Made by a program: the position numbers and the translations under genes. From Palsa-851 sp035534435 (GTDB lineage: Bacteria; Chloroflexota; Dormibacteria; Aeolococcales; Aeolococcaceae): a stretch of DNA of 23,507 nt. The stretch spans positions 1-23,507 of the forward strand of contig DATLRX010000034.1 of assembly GCA_035534435.1 (NCBI GenBank), read 5' to 3'. Positions 6,819 to 14,592 of this stretch are shown here, in pieces. The first letter of the stretch is position 1, and each line of letters starts with the position of its first letter. Under the pieces are notes generated by a model. That model did not search any database, had not been told where the DNA came from, and worked only from the letters and a program-made list of their open reading frames with translations.

Positions 6819-7937
6819 TCAGCCCCGGAACGCGTCGCGCAGCGAGTCGAAGAACCCCTTCTTCACCTCGGCGGGCTTGCCTTCGCGGCCCCCGAGCTGC
6901 TCGTAGAGGGCGCGATCGTGATGGGGCAGGTGGCTCGGCACGACGACGCGGACGACGCAGATGAGGTCACCACGGCGACCGCTGCGCACGTGCGGCACAC
7001 CGAGCCCGTGCATCTTCAGCTGGCGTCCGGGCTGTGTCCCCGGCGGCACCTCGACCGGGCGTTCCCCATCGACCGTCGTGATGGTGATGGTGTCGCCGAG
7101 CACCGCCTGCGGCACCGTGATCGGCAGCTCGTAGAGGAGGTCCTGGCCGCGCCGCACGAGGGTCGGGTGCGGCTTGACGCGGAAGCCGAGGTAGAGGTCG
7201 CCCGACGGCCCACCGCGCGGCCCCGGCTCGCCCTCGCCGGTCAATCGCAGCGTGACGTCGTCGTCGACACCGGCGGGGATGGTGACCTCGACGGTGTGCC
7301 GCCCCTGGATGCGCCCCTGGCCCCGGCACACGGTGCAGGGATCGGTGACCACCTGGCCCTCGCCGTGACACGTCGGGCACGCGGTGACATTGGTCACCTG
7401 GCCGAAGATCGACTGCATCTGCCTGCGCACCTGGCCGGCGCCGCCACAGGTCGCGCACTGCGTCGCCTTCGTGCCCGGCTTCGCGCCGGAGCCGCCGCAC
7501 TCGGTGCACGTCGTGGCGCGCGGCACCTCGACGGTGCGCTTGGCACCGAAGACCGCCTCCTCGAACGCGATCTCGATGTTCATGCGCAGGTCGTCCCCGC
7601 GCTGAGGGCCGGTGTGTCCGCGCCGGCGGCCCCCACCGCCGAAGAACATGTCGAAGAGGTCGAACGCGGAATCGAATGAGAAGTTGCCGAAATCGGGTGG
7701 CGCCGCGCCGTCGGCGACATGTCCGTACGCGTCGTAGCGCTGCCGCTTCTGGGGGTCGCTGAGGACCGAGTAGGCCTCGCCGACCTCCTTGAACTTCTCC
7801 TCCGCGGCCTTGTCGCCGTTGTTGCGGTCGGGGTGGTACTGCATCGCGAGCTTGCGATACGACGCTTTCAGCTCCTCGGGCGTGCAGTCACGAGCGACGC
7901 CGAGCACCTCGTAGTAGTCGCGCTTGACCGTTGCCAT
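6819..7937 (-). CDS. dnaJ: Chaperone DnaJ (type I Hsp40)
   Basis: A full-length 372-residue type I DnaJ. The J domain (1-70) has the HPD motif at 35-37 needed to stimulate DnaK ATPase. A Gly/Phe-rich region covers about 78-115. Four CXXCXGXG-type zinc repeats start at C144, C161, C187 and C201, and two beta-sandwich substrate domains follow. It works with DnaK and GrpE in folding nascent and stressed proteins. It starts 5 bases after the grpE stop, so the two are co-transcribed. Unusually, dnaK is not between grpE and dnaJ, nor anywhere in the window. No Shine-Dalgarno is evident at the ATG. Confidence 0.96.
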   Translation of the reverse strand: MATVKRDYYEVLGVARDCTPEELKASYRKLAMQYHPDRNNGDKAAEEKFKEVGEAYSVLSDPQKRQRYDAYGHVADGAAPPDFGNFSFDSAFDLFDMFFGGGGRRRGHTGPQRGDDLRMNIEIAFEEAVFGAKRTVEVPRATTCTECGGSGAKPGTKATQCATCGGAGQVRRQMQSIFGQVTNVTACPTCHGEGQVVTDPCTVCRGQGRIQGRHTVEVTIPAGVDDDVTLRLTGEGEPGPRGGPSGDLYLGFRVKPHPTLVRRGQDLLYELPITVPQAVLGDTITITTVDGERPVEVPPGTQPGRQLKMHGLGVPHVRSGRRGDLICVVRVVVPSHLPHHDRALYEQLGGREGKPAEVKKGFFDSLRDAFRG

Positions 7938-7942
7938 CGCGC

Positions 7943-8482
7943 TTATTTCGCCGTCGGCACGTTGCGCGGATGCACGACGCGCACGATCGCGGGCCGGAGC
8001 AACCGGTCGTGCAGCCGGTATCCGGGAACGAGTTCGGCGACGACGGTGTCCTCCGCGACCTCGTCGGACTCCTCACCGGTGATCGCTTCGTGGACCGACG
8101 GGTCGAAGCGTTCGCCGACGGCCGGCACGCGCTCGACGCCGAGACGCTCCAGCGCCGTCTCGAATTCGCGGACGACGAGCTCGAGCCCGCTCACGAAGAA
8201 CTCCTCGGCTCCCGCCTCGCTCGCGTGCTCGACCGCACGGCGGAGGTTGTCGAGCACGGGCAGCATCGCGCGAGCGGCATCCTCGCTCTCGTAGCGACGC
8301 ACGTCGACGATCTCCTGGGCCTTGCGTCGCTTGAAGTTCTCGAAGTCGGCCGCGAGGCGCAGGTATCGAGCGTCGCGGCCGTCAATCTCCTCGGTCGCGG
8401 CCGCCTCGGGCGCGGCCCCCTCGGCCTGGGGGTCATCGGAGAGGCGTGCCTCGTCGAGGTCGCGTGCTTGGTCCTTTGTCAT
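7943..8482 (-). CDS. grpE: Nucleotide exchange factor GrpE
   Basis: The 179-residue protein has the GrpE form: an acidic, disordered N-terminus (about 1-45), a long dimerising helix with LAADFENFKRRKAQE, and a C-terminal beta domain with the conserved FDPSVHEAI and VVAELVPGYRLHDRLLRPAIVRV. GrpE releases ADP from DnaK and acts as a thermosensor. It lies 19 bases after hrcA and 5 bases before dnaJ, within the CIRCE-controlled transcript. A CATAGT box 6 bases before its ATG could be a weak internal leaderless promoter; the Shine-Dalgarno is poor. Confidence 0.95.
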   Translation of the reverse strand: MTKDQARDLDEARLSDDPQAEGAAPEAAATEEIDGRDARYLRLAADFENFKRRKAQEIVDVRRYESEDAARAMLPVLDNLRRAVEHASEAGAEEFFVSGLELVVREFETALERLGVERVPAVGERFDPSVHEAITGEESDEVAEDTVVAELVPGYRLHDRLLRPAIVRVVHPRNVPTAK

Positions 8483-8501
8483 GCGCTCACTATGCCCACG
8501 G

Positions 8502-9560
8502 TCAGCTCAAAGCACGCCCGACGGCGCGTCCGACCCGCTGCGCCACGTAGCGGACGCGCGGGCTCACCTGCGCGTACGCCATCCGCGTGGACCCGAGGAC
8601 GCCGATGGTGCCCCGCCGCTCGGGCCCGGCGCGATACGTCGTCAGCACGAGGCTGCAGCGCGAGAGCTCGGCCATGCCGCTCTCGCGGCCGATCATGATC
8701 TGCACGCCGTGGTCGAGGTCGGCGGCACTGATCAGTGCCGCGAGCATGCGCTCCTCCTCCACCACCTCGATCACCTGCTGGAGCAGCTCGACGTCGCCGA
8801 ACTCCGGCTGATGGAGGAGGTTGCGGACGCCGTCATGGAGGATCAGGGTGTCGCGTTTGGCGTCGTTGACGGCCATGAACGCGATGATCTGGGCGAGGAG
8901 ATCGCGCTCGAGGGCGGCGTGCAGGCCGACCGACTCCGGGAGCCTCGCCATCTCCGTGGCGTCGAGGCCCACCGCCACCGCGTTGAGACCTGTCGCGATC
9001 GCGCTGAGGACTGTCTGATCCGTCGGAGTGTTCAGGCTCAGGGCGTGCTGCCGGACGAGGTTCCCCTCGAGGACCAGGACGAGCAGGGCCTGGCTGTCGT
9101 TCAACTTCACCAGGTCGAGGTGCTTGACCCGGTCGCCGAGCGCTCGCGGTGCGGTGACGAGGCTGACCGCGTCGGCAGCCTGCGCGAGCGCCGCCGCGGC
9201 GATCTCGAGGATGTCCTCCACCCCGGTCGGCATGACGGCGAAGAAGGGGTCGACCTGCCGCCGAACGGCCGGCGGCACGTCCTCCTCATCCATGAGGAAG
9301 TCGACGTAGTACCGGTACCCGAGGTCTGAGGGGACGCGGCCGGCCGACGTGTGCGGCTGGATGAGGTATCCGACCTCGCTGAGCGTCGCCAGCTCGTTGC
9401 GGATGGTCGCGGACGACCAGGTGGCAAGGTGCACCGCGAGCGACGCGGAGCCGACGGGAATGCCCGTGCGCGTGTAGTCGGCGACGACGGCCTTGAGAAT
9501 CTGCTGCTTGCGCTGATCGAGAGGGACTTGTTGCACTTCAGGCCAGAGGGACGGGCACAC
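8502..9560 (-). CDS. hrcA: Heat-inducible transcription repressor HrcA
   Basis: The 352-residue frame has the HrcA winged-helix N-terminus, with the strongly conserved signature ATIRNELATLSEVGYL followed by QPHTSAGRVPSDLGYRYYVD. It continues into the dimerisation/GAF-like domain and the C-terminal IGVLGSTRMAYAQVSPRVRYV. HrcA binds CIRCE operators and represses chaperone genes; GroEL normally promotes its activity. A perfect CIRCE element lies immediately upstream, so it represses itself, grpE and dnaJ. The start is uncertain: GTG 9560 abuts CIRCE, and GTG 9536 (VQQVPLDQR) fits the family start better; neither has a Shine-Dalgarno. Confidence 0.95.
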   Translation of the reverse strand: MCPSLWPEVQQVPLDQRKQQILKAVVADYTRTGIPVGSASLAVHLATWSSATIRNELATLSEVGYLIQPHTSAGRVPSDLGYRYYVDFLMDEEDVPPAVRRQVDPFFAVMPTGVEDILEIAAAALAQAADAVSLVTAPRALGDRVKHLDLVKLNDSQALLVLVLEGNLVRQHALSLNTPTDQTVLSAIATGLNAVAVGLDATEMARLPESVGLHAALERDLLAQIIAFMAVNDAKRDTLILHDGVRNLLHQPEFGDVELLQQVIEVVEEERMLAALISAADLDHGVQIMIGRESGMAELSRCSLVLTTYRAGPERRGTIGVLGSTRMAYAQVSPRVRYVAQRVGRAVGRALS

Positions 9561-9587
9561 TTAGCACTCGTCAGGGTTGAGTGCTAA
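9561..9587 (-). promoter_or_regulatory. CIRCE operator (HrcA binding site)
   Basis: A perfect CIRCE element, TTAGCACTC-N9-GAGTGCTAA, occupies the gap between hemW and hrcA. A TACGCT box (9592-9587 on the minus strand), preceded by TG in an extended -10 form, overlaps its edge by one base, so bound HrcA would block RNA polymerase. It is the only CIRCE in the window, implying heat-inducible transcription of hrcA-grpE-dnaJ separate from the upstream lepA-hemW part. Confidence 0.95.
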
Positions 9588-9596
9588 GCGTACCAG

Positions 9597-10766
9597 CTAC
9601 GCCGCCTGGTCGCCCACCAGCCGGAGCGTGACCTGGTTGAGGACGGCCTCACCTCTGACGGTGGCGCGGACGCGGTCGCCCTCGATGACGACGAGCCCGA
9701 GCCCCTCGAGGGATCGAGCTTCGGCGACACGGGTGGCGTCGACGCGCACCCCCTCACGAAGGCGCAGCCCGAGCATGAGGCGCTCCTGTTCCCGCATCTG
9801 GGCGCCGACCGTCTCCGAACCGGTCACCGCGAGGCCACCGCCGCGGATCGCACGTCCGTAGGCCGTGATCCCCCGCCCGTGCCAGTACCGAACCGACACT
9901 CCGTCCTTGCCGGCGTCGAGCCCGAGCGCTGTCGCGGCGGCCGCCGGGACGTGACCATGCGCGCCAACGCCGGCCGCGAGGTAGTAGCCGTTGTGCCAGT
10001 AGACGAGGTTGTGCCGGCACGCCTCGCCGGCGGTGGAGAAATTGCTCACCTCGTACTGCTCGAAACCGGCGGCCTCGAGCACATCGACCGCGATGCGATG
10101 CTGGCGGATCGAGCGTGCGGCGTCGACCGGCGTGACGAGGCCTCGACGCACCGACGTGTGCAGCGGGGTCCCCGCTTCGACGGTGAGCTCGTAGCACGAG
10201 ACGTGTGTCGGACCGGCCGCGATGACGCGATCCAGGGTGCGCCGCCACCTCGTGTCACCAAGACCGGGGACCGCGTAGATGAGGTCGCAATTGATCGACG
10301 CAAATCCCGCGGCGCGCACCTCGTCGACCGCGGCGATCGCACGGTCGGCGTCATGGACGCGTCCGAGGAATGCGAGAGCGTCGGACTCGAGGCTCTGCAC
10401 GCCGACGCTGATCCGGTTGACGCCGGCGTCATGCCAGACCTGCGCGCGTTGCGTGCTGATGCTCGACGGGTTGGCCTCCATGGTGACTTCGGCGCCGGCC
10501 GCGACATCGAAAGCACTGCGCACGGTGGCAACGAGCACCGCCAGCAACGCGGGGTCGACCAACGACGGCGTGCCGCCGCCGATGAACACGGTGTCGAGTG
10601 TGAGCCGCCCCATCCGCTCGCCGAGACGCCGGACCTCGGCGCACAGCGCCTCCATGTACGTCTCGGAGCCGGTGGCGCCGGCGACGCTCGTGAAGTCGCA
10701 GTACTCGCACTTCCGCTCGCAGAAGGGAATGTGCACGTACAGGGAGCGCACGTCGCTGTGGCCCAC
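9597..10766 (-). CDS. hemW: Radical SAM heme chaperone HemW
   Basis: A 389-residue radical SAM protein of the HemW (HemN-like) group. It starts with LYVHIPFCERKCEYCDF, holding the CX3CX2C cluster motif with Phe after the third Cys as in HemW. Further motifs are VFIGGGTPS, TMEANPSS, NRISVGVQS and the C-terminal HemW domain. HemW binds heme and delivers it to membrane respiratory proteins; it lacks the extra cysteine context of coproporphyrinogen dehydrogenase HemN. The gene lies 2 bases after the membrane-protein gene, so they are translationally linked. lepA-hemW-hrcA is a conserved gene order. Confidence 0.93.
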   Translation of the reverse strand: MGHSDVRSLYVHIPFCERKCEYCDFTSVAGATGSETYMEALCAEVRRLGERMGRLTLDTVFIGGGTPSLVDPALLAVLVATVRSAFDVAAGAEVTMEANPSSISTQRAQVWHDAGVNRISVGVQSLESDALAFLGRVHDADRAIAAVDEVRAAGFASINCDLIYAVPGLGDTRWRRTLDRVIAAGPTHVSCYELTVEAGTPLHTSVRRGLVTPVDAARSIRQHRIAVDVLEAAGFEQYEVSNFSTAGEACRHNLVYWHNGYYLAAGVGAHGHVPAAAATALGLDAGKDGVSVRYWHGRGITAYGRAIRGGGLAVTGSETVGAQMREQERLMLGLRLREGVRVDATRVAEARSLEGLGLVVIEGDRVRATVRGEAVLNQVTLRLVGDQAA

Positions 10767-10768
10767 CG

Positions 10769-11695
10769 TCAGGGCGCTGGGTCCTTCGGCTGCGCGTCTC
10801 GCGCTGCCGCTTCATCGAGCCGGTCGACGTTCGACTTCCCGCCGGACGGCGTGGCTCCCTTTGCGTCGGATGCCGGTTTGGGCTCCTTCGGCGACCGCGG
10901 CGCGCGCGGGGGCGGCGGCTTGATCCGCATCCGGCGGTACAGCGGCGGGTAGAGATAGAAGGTGCCGATGAAGCTGAGCACGTCGATGATGGCGAGCCCG
11001 GCGATGGCGACAGGGGTCGCGACGACGGTGCTGCCGCTCGAACCGGACGAGGTGGACGACGACGGGGACGGGGACGCAGCCGCGGACGGCGCCGGGGATG
11101 TCGACGAAGTCGGCAGCGGCGTAGCTGTCGCGGACGGCGTGCCGTTGGTCGTAGCGGGAGATGACGCGCCGAACCCGCCGACGACGAACGTGAGCGCGAT
11201 GAACAGGACGAGCCAGATGAAGTACTGGAAGATGCCGGCCATGATCGATTCCATGAAGCGAAGCGCCCGCGTCTCCTTGGCGATGATCTTCGCGATCGGT
11301 GCGGCAACCAGCGCGGCGGCAAGGACGATCAGCGGGTTGTAGCTGAGCCCGAGGAGATAGAGACCGAAATCCGGGCGCGGGGCGGTCAGCGTGAAGTAGG
11401 CGGCAGCGCCGACGACGAGCTCCGTGGCGGCGAGGCACCCGACGAGGATGGCGTACGAGCGCTTGGCCCACGGGACGAAGGGTTCATCGATGCGCCGCAC
11501 GCGCGGCGGCGGCGCGCCCTTGCCGGGCTTGCTCGCTTTTGGCTGGGGCTTGGCGTTCACCAGCTTGGGTTCGGGACCGACGCGCTCCTTCACCTGGGCC
11601 GTCTGCTTGGTGAGCGAAACCTCGGCGCGCGTGTTTCGCTCCACCGCATCCGGGCGGCGGCGGGGACGTTTGCGTGGCGGATTGGGCCGTGGCAT
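10769..11695 (-). CDS. Predicted four-helix membrane protein with Ser/Thr/Pro linker
   Basis: I do not recognise this 308-residue protein. Its N-terminus (1-75) is strongly basic and proline-rich. Four hydrophobic segments follow at about 81-101, 112-136, 151-174 and 223-249. Between the third and fourth is an almost pure Ser/Thr/Pro/Ala linker of about 48 residues (175-222), probably extracytoplasmic if the N-terminus is inside. The C-terminus (252-308) is again charged and proline-rich. It is packed between lepA (11 bases) and hemW (2 bases), so it belongs to the operon, but no conserved domain is visible to me. The basic tails suggest binding to RNA, ribosomes or acidic lipid; this is inference only. 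Confidence 0.8.
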   Translation of the reverse strand: MPRPNPPRKRPRRRPDAVERNTRAEVSLTKQTAQVKERVGPEPKLVNAKPQPKASKPGKGAPPPRVRRIDEPFVPWAKRSYAILVGCLAATELVVGAAAYFTLTAPRPDFGLYLLGLSYNPLIVLAAALVAAPIAKIIAKETRALRFMESIMAGIFQYFIWLVLFIALTFVVGGFGASSPATTNGTPSATATPLPTSSTSPAPSAAASPSPSSSTSSGSSGSTVVATPVAIAGLAIIDVLSFIGTFYLYPPLYRRMRIKPPPPRAPRSPKEPKPASDAKGATPSGGKSNVDRLDEAAARDAQPKDPAP

Positions 11696-11706
11696 CAGCG
11701 GTGTCT

Positions 11707-13509
11707 CTACTCCTCGTCCATCTTGAGCACGGCCATGAAGGCCTCCTGCGGTATCTCCACGTTGCCCACCCTCTTCATGCGGCGCTTACCCTCGCGCTGC
11801 TTCTCGAGCAGCTTGCGCTTTCGCGTGATGTCCCCGCCGTAGCATTTGGCAAGCACGTCCTTGCGCATGGCTGAGACCGTCTCACGGGCGACGATCTTGC
11901 CACCGATCGCAGCCTGTATGGGGACTTCGAAGAGCTGCCGGGGGATCAGCTTGCGCAGCCGCTCGGCCAGCTTGCGGCCGTGAGCATTGGCCCGGTCGCG
12001 GTGGACGATCATGCTCAGCGCGTCAACACGCTGCCCGCCGACGAGGATGTCGAGCTTGACGAGCGACTCGGCGCGGAACCCGGTGATCTCGTAGTCGAGC
12101 GACGCGTAGCCGCGGCTCCGCGACTTCAGCTGGTCGTAGAAATCGTGAATGATCTCGCCGAGCGGCATGTCGTAGATGACGGCGACGCGGTCCCCGGGTT
12201 GGTAGTCCATATGCTGGAACTCACCACGCCGCTCCTGGCAGAGCTCCATGATCGCGCCGACGTAGGTGCTCGGGACGATGATCGTCGCCTTGGTGCGCGG
12301 CTCCTCGATCGCGTCGATGTTGGACGCGTCTGGCAGCATCTCCGGGTTGTCGATGGCGATCACCTCGCCCGAGCGCAGGCGCACCCGGTACTCGACGGTC
12401 GGAGCCGTCGTGATCAGTGAGAGATTGAACTCGCGCTCGAGACGCTCCTGAACGATCTCCATGTGCAGCAAGCCGAGAAAGCCGCACCGGAATCCGAATC
12501 CCAGGGCTGCCGATGACTCCGGCTCGTACACGAGCGACGCGTCGTTGAGGTTGAGACGCTGCAACGCTTCCTTCAGATCGGTGACATCCTCGGAGTCCAC
12601 GGGGAAGATGCCCGCGTAGACCATCGGTGTCACCGCGCGATACCCGGGCAACGGATGCGTCGTGGGATGCGCGGCGTCCGTGACCGTATCGCCGACCTTG
12701 CTGTCGCGCACGTTCTTGATCGATGCGATGAAGTAGCCGACCTCACCGCACAGCAGCTCGTCCACGCGAGTCATCGCAGGAGAGAACACACCGACCTCAT
12801 CGACAACGAACTCGCTCTTGTTGTGCATCATCCGGATGCGCATCCCACTCGCCAGCCGCCCGTCGACGAGACGGACGTACACGACGACGCCGCGGTATGC
12901 ATCGTACTTCGCGTCAAAGATGAGCGCCCGCAAGACACCGTTGCGGTCTCCCTTCGGCGGCGGCACGCGCTGCACGATCGCCTCGAGCACTTCCTGGATC
13001 CCGACGCCCTGACGCGCGCTCGTGAGGATCGCGTCGGCGGCGGAGATACCGATGACCTCCTCGATCTCGCGTCGCACGAGCTCGGGATCAGCGTTCACGA
13101 GGTCGATCTTGTTGATGATCGGGATGATCTCGAGGTTGTTGTCGATCGCCTGGTAGACGTTGGCGAGCGTCTGTGCCTCCACTCCCTGCGTCGCGTCGAC
13201 GACGAGGAGCGCGCCCTCACACGCTGCGAGCGATCGCGACACCTCGTACGCGAAGTCGACATGCCCGGGCGTGTCGATGAGGTTCAGCTCGTACGTGATG
13301 CCGTCAGCCGCGGTGTGCTCGAGACGCACCGCCTGCGCCTTGATGGTGATGCCGCGCTCGCGCTCGAGGTCGAGCTGGTCGAGCACCTGGTCCTGCATGT
13401 CGCGCAACGCGACGGTTCCGGTCGCCTCGAGCAACCGATCCGCGAGCGTCGACTTGCCGTGATCGATGTGCGCGATGATGCTGAAGTTACGGATCCTGTC
13501 GAGGCGCAT
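11707..13509 (-). CDS. lepA: Elongation factor 4 (LepA), ribosome back-translocating GTPase
   Basis: A complete 600-residue LepA. It opens with RNFSIIAHIDHGKSTLADRLLE, containing the P-loop, has DTPGHVDF (G3) and NKIDLVNADPE (G4), and ends with the LepA-specific C-terminal domain. That domain includes GGDITRKRKLLEKQREGKRRMK and a typical FMAVLKMDEE-like end. LepA is a GTPase related to EF-G that acts on the ribosome during initiation or stalled elongation. It lies 18 bases after the bchI-like gene and heads the conserved lepA-hemW-hrcA order. The ATG has no Shine-Dalgarno; the upstream CCTCCTTCC is the complement of one. Confidence 0.97.
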   Translation of the reverse strand: MRLDRIRNFSIIAHIDHGKSTLADRLLEATGTVALRDMQDQVLDQLDLERERGITIKAQAVRLEHTAADGITYELNLIDTPGHVDFAYEVSRSLAACEGALLVVDATQGVEAQTLANVYQAIDNNLEIIPIINKIDLVNADPELVRREIEEVIGISAADAILTSARQGVGIQEVLEAIVQRVPPPKGDRNGVLRALIFDAKYDAYRGVVVYVRLVDGRLASGMRIRMMHNKSEFVVDEVGVFSPAMTRVDELLCGEVGYFIASIKNVRDSKVGDTVTDAAHPTTHPLPGYRAVTPMVYAGIFPVDSEDVTDLKEALQRLNLNDASLVYEPESSAALGFGFRCGFLGLLHMEIVQERLEREFNLSLITTAPTVEYRVRLRSGEVIAIDNPEMLPDASNIDAIEEPRTKATIIVPSTYVGAIMELCQERRGEFQHMDYQPGDRVAVIYDMPLGEIIHDFYDQLKSRSRGYASLDYEITGFRAESLVKLDILVGGQRVDALSMIVHRDRANAHGRKLAERLRKLIPRQLFEVPIQAAIGGKIVARETVSAMRKDVLAKCYGGDITRKRKLLEKQREGKRRMKRVGNVEIPQEAFMAVLKMDEE

Positions 13510-13527
13510 CAGGAAGGAGGAGCGGCC

Positions 13528-14592
13528 CTAGGATCCCGTCGCGACGTCGCCGTCGTGGGCTGAGCGCAGGATCTCCGCGATATCGCCGACGCCGCGGCGG
13601 CTCCCCGACAACCCGGGCTTGACGCGATGCGCCAGCACCAGAGGCGCGACGTGCTCGACGTCGTCGATACCGACCGCGGGGCGGTCCTCATGAGCCGCAA
13701 GTGCCTGTGCCGCTTTGCGCGTGACGATGTCGGCGCGATGGCCGTCGACCTCGAGCTCGATGCTGAGCGCGGCGATGGCAACGAGGATGCTGCGGTCCAC
13801 CACCACATCGGACAGCACCGATATCGCGCGCGCGATGCTCTCGGCTTCCGCATGCTCGGACGGCTCGAAACGCTCGGCGAACGCCGCGGGGTCATCTTCA
13901 AACGCCTCGCGACGCTCGACGATCTCGACCCGCTGGCGCACGTCACGGATACCCTCGACGTCCACGCACAGCCCGAAACGATCGAGCAGCTGCGGACGCA
14001 ACTCGCCCTCCTCGGGGTTCATCGTCCCGACGAGGATGAATCGCGAGGGGTGTGACACGGAAACGCCCTCACGCTCGACGGTGTTCTGTCCCATCGCAGC
14101 GGCATCGAGCAGGACGTCGACGATGTGATCGTCGAGCAGGTTCACCTCGTCGACGTAGAGGATGTTGCGGTTCGCCTCGGCGAGGACGCCGGGCTCGAAC
14201 TCCTTCTCCCCACGCTTGATGGCGGCCTCGATGTCGATCGCACCGACGACGCGGTCCTCGGATGCGTTGATCGGCAGCTCGACGACACGCATGCGCCGGC
14301 GACCGCGCGGAAGCGTGTTTCCCTTCGCCACGCGTTCAGTGCACTCCGCGCATTGCAGATCGGCATCGTCCGGAGGACATCCGTAGCGGCAGTCGGCCAC
14401 GACATCGAGCGCGGGCAGGAGCTTGGTCAGCGATCGCACAGCGGTCGACTTCGCTGTTCCCTTCTCTCCGCGGATGAGCACGCCCCCGATCGCGGGGTTG
14501 ATCGCGTTGAGGATGAGCGCCTGTTTCATCGTGTCCTGTCCCACGATCGCGGTGAACGGGAACACGCTTCGCCCGGTTTGCATCTCGGTCAT
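13528..14592 (-). CDS. Magnesium/cobalt chelatase ATPase subunit, BchI-type
   Basis: A 354-residue AAA+ ATPase of the BchI/ChlI family. Walker A is GEKGTAKST (42-50), Walker B is ILYVDEVNLL, and the sensor region is LVGTMNPEEGELRPQLLDRFGL. Four cysteines at 68, 72, 81 and 84 (CX3C-X8-CX2C) sit in an insertion after Walker A and may bind zinc; the neighbouring fused subunit has the same spacing. BchI-type hexamers power insertion of Mg2+ or Co2+ into a tetrapyrrole held by a large H or CobN subunit, which is not in this window. The start overlaps the stop of the fused gene as ATGA. Non-photosynthetic relatives are usually annotated as cobaltochelatase; the metal cannot be decided here. Confidence 0.88.
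   Translation of the reverse strand: MTEMQTGRSVFPFTAIVGQDTMKQALILNAINPAIGGVLIRGEKGTAKSTAVRSLTKLLPALDVVADCRYGCPPDDADLQCAECTERVAKGNTLPRGRRRMRVVELPINASEDRVVGAIDIEAAIKRGEKEFEPGVLAEANRNILYVDEVNLLDDHIVDVLLDAAAMGQNTVEREGVSVSHPSRFILVGTMNPEEGELRPQLLDRFGLCVDVEGIRDVRQRVEIVERREAFEDDPAAFAERFEPSEHAEAESIARAISVLSDVVVDRSILVAIAALSIELEVDGHRADIVTRKAAQALAAHEDRPAVGIDDVEHVAPLVLAHRVKPGLSGSRRGVGDIAEILRSAHDGDVATGS

Noticed and set aside
13510..13527. Shine-Dalgarno for lepA in the CCTCCTTCC stretch
   Set aside because: On the coding strand the sequence is the complement of a Shine-Dalgarno and cannot pair with the 16S rRNA tail.
12655..13563. A 302-codon open frame opposite lepA, and similar ones opposite dnaJ, grpE, hrcA and hemW
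   Set aside because: All are shadows of highly conserved genes on the minus strand, with repetitive charged composition.
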